DNA from: Burkholderia pseudomultivorans
GTDB lineage: Bacteria > Pseudomonadota > Gammaproteobacteria > Burkholderiales > Burkholderiaceae
Assembly: GCF_902499075.1 (NCBI RefSeq)
Contig: NZ_CABVPP010000016.1
Span: 49,314-113,313 of the forward strand
DNA length: 64,000 bases
Direction: 5' to 3'
A program made the translations under genes and the position numbers. Every line of letters begins with the position of its first letter. Position 1 is the stretch's first letter. The notes below the pieces were generated by a model. That model was given only the letters and a program-made list of their open reading frames with translations, was not told the origin of the DNA and searched no databases. Below are positions 62,728 to 64,000 of this stretch, piece by piece.

Positions 62728-63819
62728 TCAGAACATGGTCCGGATCCCGACCCGGGCGATCGCCTGCGAAGCGCCGCTCGACGATCCGGAAGGGTTCAGG
62801 ATTCCGTTGATGTCGGCATGCGCGCCCGAATTGGCTCGCTGGTAGGTGCCTTCCGCATAGACCATCGTGCGCTTCGAAAGCGAGTAGCCCAGGATCGCGT
62901 CGACCTGGTTGGCGTGGTTACCGTACAGGACGTCGTTCCCTTTCATGTACATGTAACTGACGCCGAGCGAGAGCGCGGCCGTGATCTGCCAGTTGCTGGC
63001 GAGTTGTCCGGCGTATGCATAAGCGCCCGTCTGCGCGTTTCGAACCGTGACAAAGCTGGCCGAATTCAGCGTCGGGCCGAGCGCGTAGTGAGCGCCGACG
63101 CCCCAGTTCCGAATCGGCACCTGCGGCGCGCCATTGACGGCGCCGGGATACTTCTGTTCGGTATAGGCGGCACCGAAGCCGAACGGGCCGCGATCGTAGT
63201 TCAGGCCGAAACTGATGCCCGAATTCGATCCGAACGACCCGGCGACGCCGCCGAACGAATACAAGGCCCCGACCGAAAAACCGGCGATCTGCGGCGACTG
63301 GTACTTGACCGCGTTGTTGATCGGCATGCCGTTCGTTCGGGCCCACGAGAACCAGCCCGTCGGGTTTTGCGGGATGCCGAGATTCTGGAACGGGCCCGCC
63401 GCGACACTGTAAAGGCCGCCGGAGAGCAGACCCGGCGTGTTTTTCGCCTCGGTGAGCGACGTAAACATGAACTCGTAGACGTTCCCCAGCGTCAGCTTCC
63501 CGAAGCGGGCATCGTCAAGGCCGACATACGCATTGCGGCCGAAGATTCCCGGCTGCATGGTCGCGCCCGAGCCAAGCTGAAACTGGTCCTCCAGCTTGAA
63601 GATGGCTTTCGTGCCGCCGCCGAGATCCTCGGTGCCCTGAATCACAAACAGGTTGGGCACCAGGATCCCGTCGTCGAACTTCGCAACCGCGTGCCCTCCC
63701 TCGTTCGAAACATACGTCACGCCCGCATCGATCAAGCCGTAGATCGTGATGTTGCTTTGTGCAATGGCCGAACTCACTGGAAGGACTGCAAAACATACGG
63801 CAGCAAATCGCTTTTTCAT
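62728..63819 (-). CDS. Outer-membrane porin, Burkholderia trimeric type
   Basis: 363 residues. Signal peptide MKKRFAAVCFAVLPVSSAIA, then QSNITIYGLIDAGVTYVSNE; the end is GIRTMF with terminal Phe. It is clearly related to the porin near 60 kb (shared FDDxI.xPNL, GNxYEFM, NPTG, YMKGND and SKRTMVY stretches). The start was set by the signal peptide and GGAG. It follows an aldolase gene on the same strand. Confidence 0.95.
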   Translation of the reverse strand: MKKRFAAVCFAVLPVSSAIAQSNITIYGLIDAGVTYVSNEGGHAVAKFDDGILVPNLFVIQGTEDLGGGTKAIFKLEDQFQLGSGATMQPGIFGRNAYVGLDDARFGKLTLGNVYEFMFTSLTEAKNTPGLLSGGLYSVAAGPFQNLGIPQNPTGWFSWARTNGMPINNAVKYQSPQIAGFSVGALYSFGGVAGSFGSNSGISFGLNYDRGPFGFGAAYTEQKYPGAVNGAPQVPIRNWGVGAHYALGPTLNSASFVTVRNAQTGAYAYAGQLASNWQITAALSLGVSYMYMKGNDVLYGNHANQVDAILGYSLSKRTMVYAEGTYQRANSGAHADINGILNPSGSSSGASQAIARVGIRTMF

Positions 63820-63910
63820 TCGCGTCTCCAAACATTGTTTTATTTTTTCGAATCGGCCGCGACGTCGGGCGTTCTTGTTATGGCGCGATTCGAATGTCGC
63901 CCGCCGTCGG

Positions 63911-64000
63911 CTACTGTCCGGCGAGATCGAGCGCAACGTCGACGATCATGTCCTCCTGCCCGCCGACCATCCGGCGCCTGCCCAGCTCGACGAGAATGTC
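63911..64000 (-). CDS. 4-hydroxy-2-oxovalerate aldolase, C-terminus only
   Basis: The last 29 residues are DILVELGRRRMVGGQEDMIV followed by DVALDLAGQ and stop. This matches the end of MhpE/DmpG-type aldolases, which split 4-hydroxy-2-oxovalerate to pyruvate and acetaldehyde at the end of meta-cleavage pathways. The rest lies outside the window. 91 bases separate it from the porin gene. Confidence 0.9.
   Translation of the reverse strand, partial: DILVELGRRRMVGGQEDMIVDVALDLAGQ

Overview
This 64 kb window comes from a GC-rich betaproteobacterium, most likely a Burkholderia (Burkholderia cepacia complex type) and probably a secondary replicon. The basis is the overall gene style: many LysR/AraC regulators beside small catabolic operons, GC-rich third codon positions, Burkholderia-type short trimeric porins, DUF3309 and other small Burkholderia proteins, and a second groES-groEL pair. 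No rRNA, tRNA, CRISPR array or intact prophage was seen.

Layout. 0-2 kb: C-terminus of DNA polymerase II, then a J-domain-like protein. 2-7.7 kb: a minus-strand operon (histidine phosphatase, APH-type kinase, two SDRs, ACAD10/11-type acyl-CoA dehydrogenase, LysR) that looks like a 4-hydroxyacyl-CoA catabolic set. 7.8-10.1 kb: DUF3309 protein, quinone oxidoreductase and a divergent LysR. 10.4-13.2 kb: feoA-feoB-Cys-rich protein-GNAT operon. 13.3-17.9 kb: secreted beta-propeller, M20 amidohydrolase and its LysR. 17.9-19.3 kb: a short (407-residue) threonyl-tRNA synthetase without TGS/editing domains, preceded by a leader with a strong promoter, a leader peptide of eight consecutive Thr codons, an intrinsic terminator and an SD-sequestering hairpin. 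This is the most striking feature of the window. 19.6-22.3 kb: secreted hypothetical, DHA2-type MFS exporter, small wHTH-like protein. 22.6-27.2 kb: heat-shock island (two Hsp20, unknown protein, groES2-groEL2) with two matching sigma32-like promoters. 27.8-30.4 kb: His-rich metal-binding protein, DUF1289, DmeF Co/Ni efflux pump and DmeR repressor with G-tract operators.

30.4-33.9 kb is a visibly lower-GC island. It holds a two-gene unit (wHTH-like protein plus unusual flavoprotein, 4-nt overlap) bracketed by degenerate terminal-type repeats of an insertion element. 33.9-42 kb: LysE exporter, then the 4-hydroxybenzoate/protocatechuate branch (pobA, pcaI, pcaJ, pcaB, pcaD, pcaC, pcaK-like) with two IclR-type boxes ahead of pcaI and a divergent LysR. 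43-45.5 kb: folE, pteridine-reductase-like SDR, EpsC-type serine acetyltransferase. 45.6-48.5 kb: small proteins, universal stress protein and an Fe-S Fnr/Anr regulator with an FNR-type box. 48.6-50.2 kb: ArgP-like regulator and ArgO/LysE exporter. 50.5-55.6 kb: aldo/keto reductase, AraC, GMC oxidoreductase, AraC. 55.8-64 kb: a cupin dioxygenase-MFS-Zn-ADH-SDR-porin operon, a DUF1329 protein, a second porin and the C-terminus of a 4-hydroxy-2-oxovalerate aldolase.

Working together, much of the window is about aromatic and hydroxy-acid catabolism. The cupin near 56 kb belongs to the family whose characterised member releases 4-hydroxybenzoate, which pobA and the pca genes would take toward central metabolism. 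Metal homeostasis (Feo, DmeRF), heat shock and redox sensing (Fnr) are interspersed. All functional calls rest on reading motifs and gene order by eye; no database search was possible.
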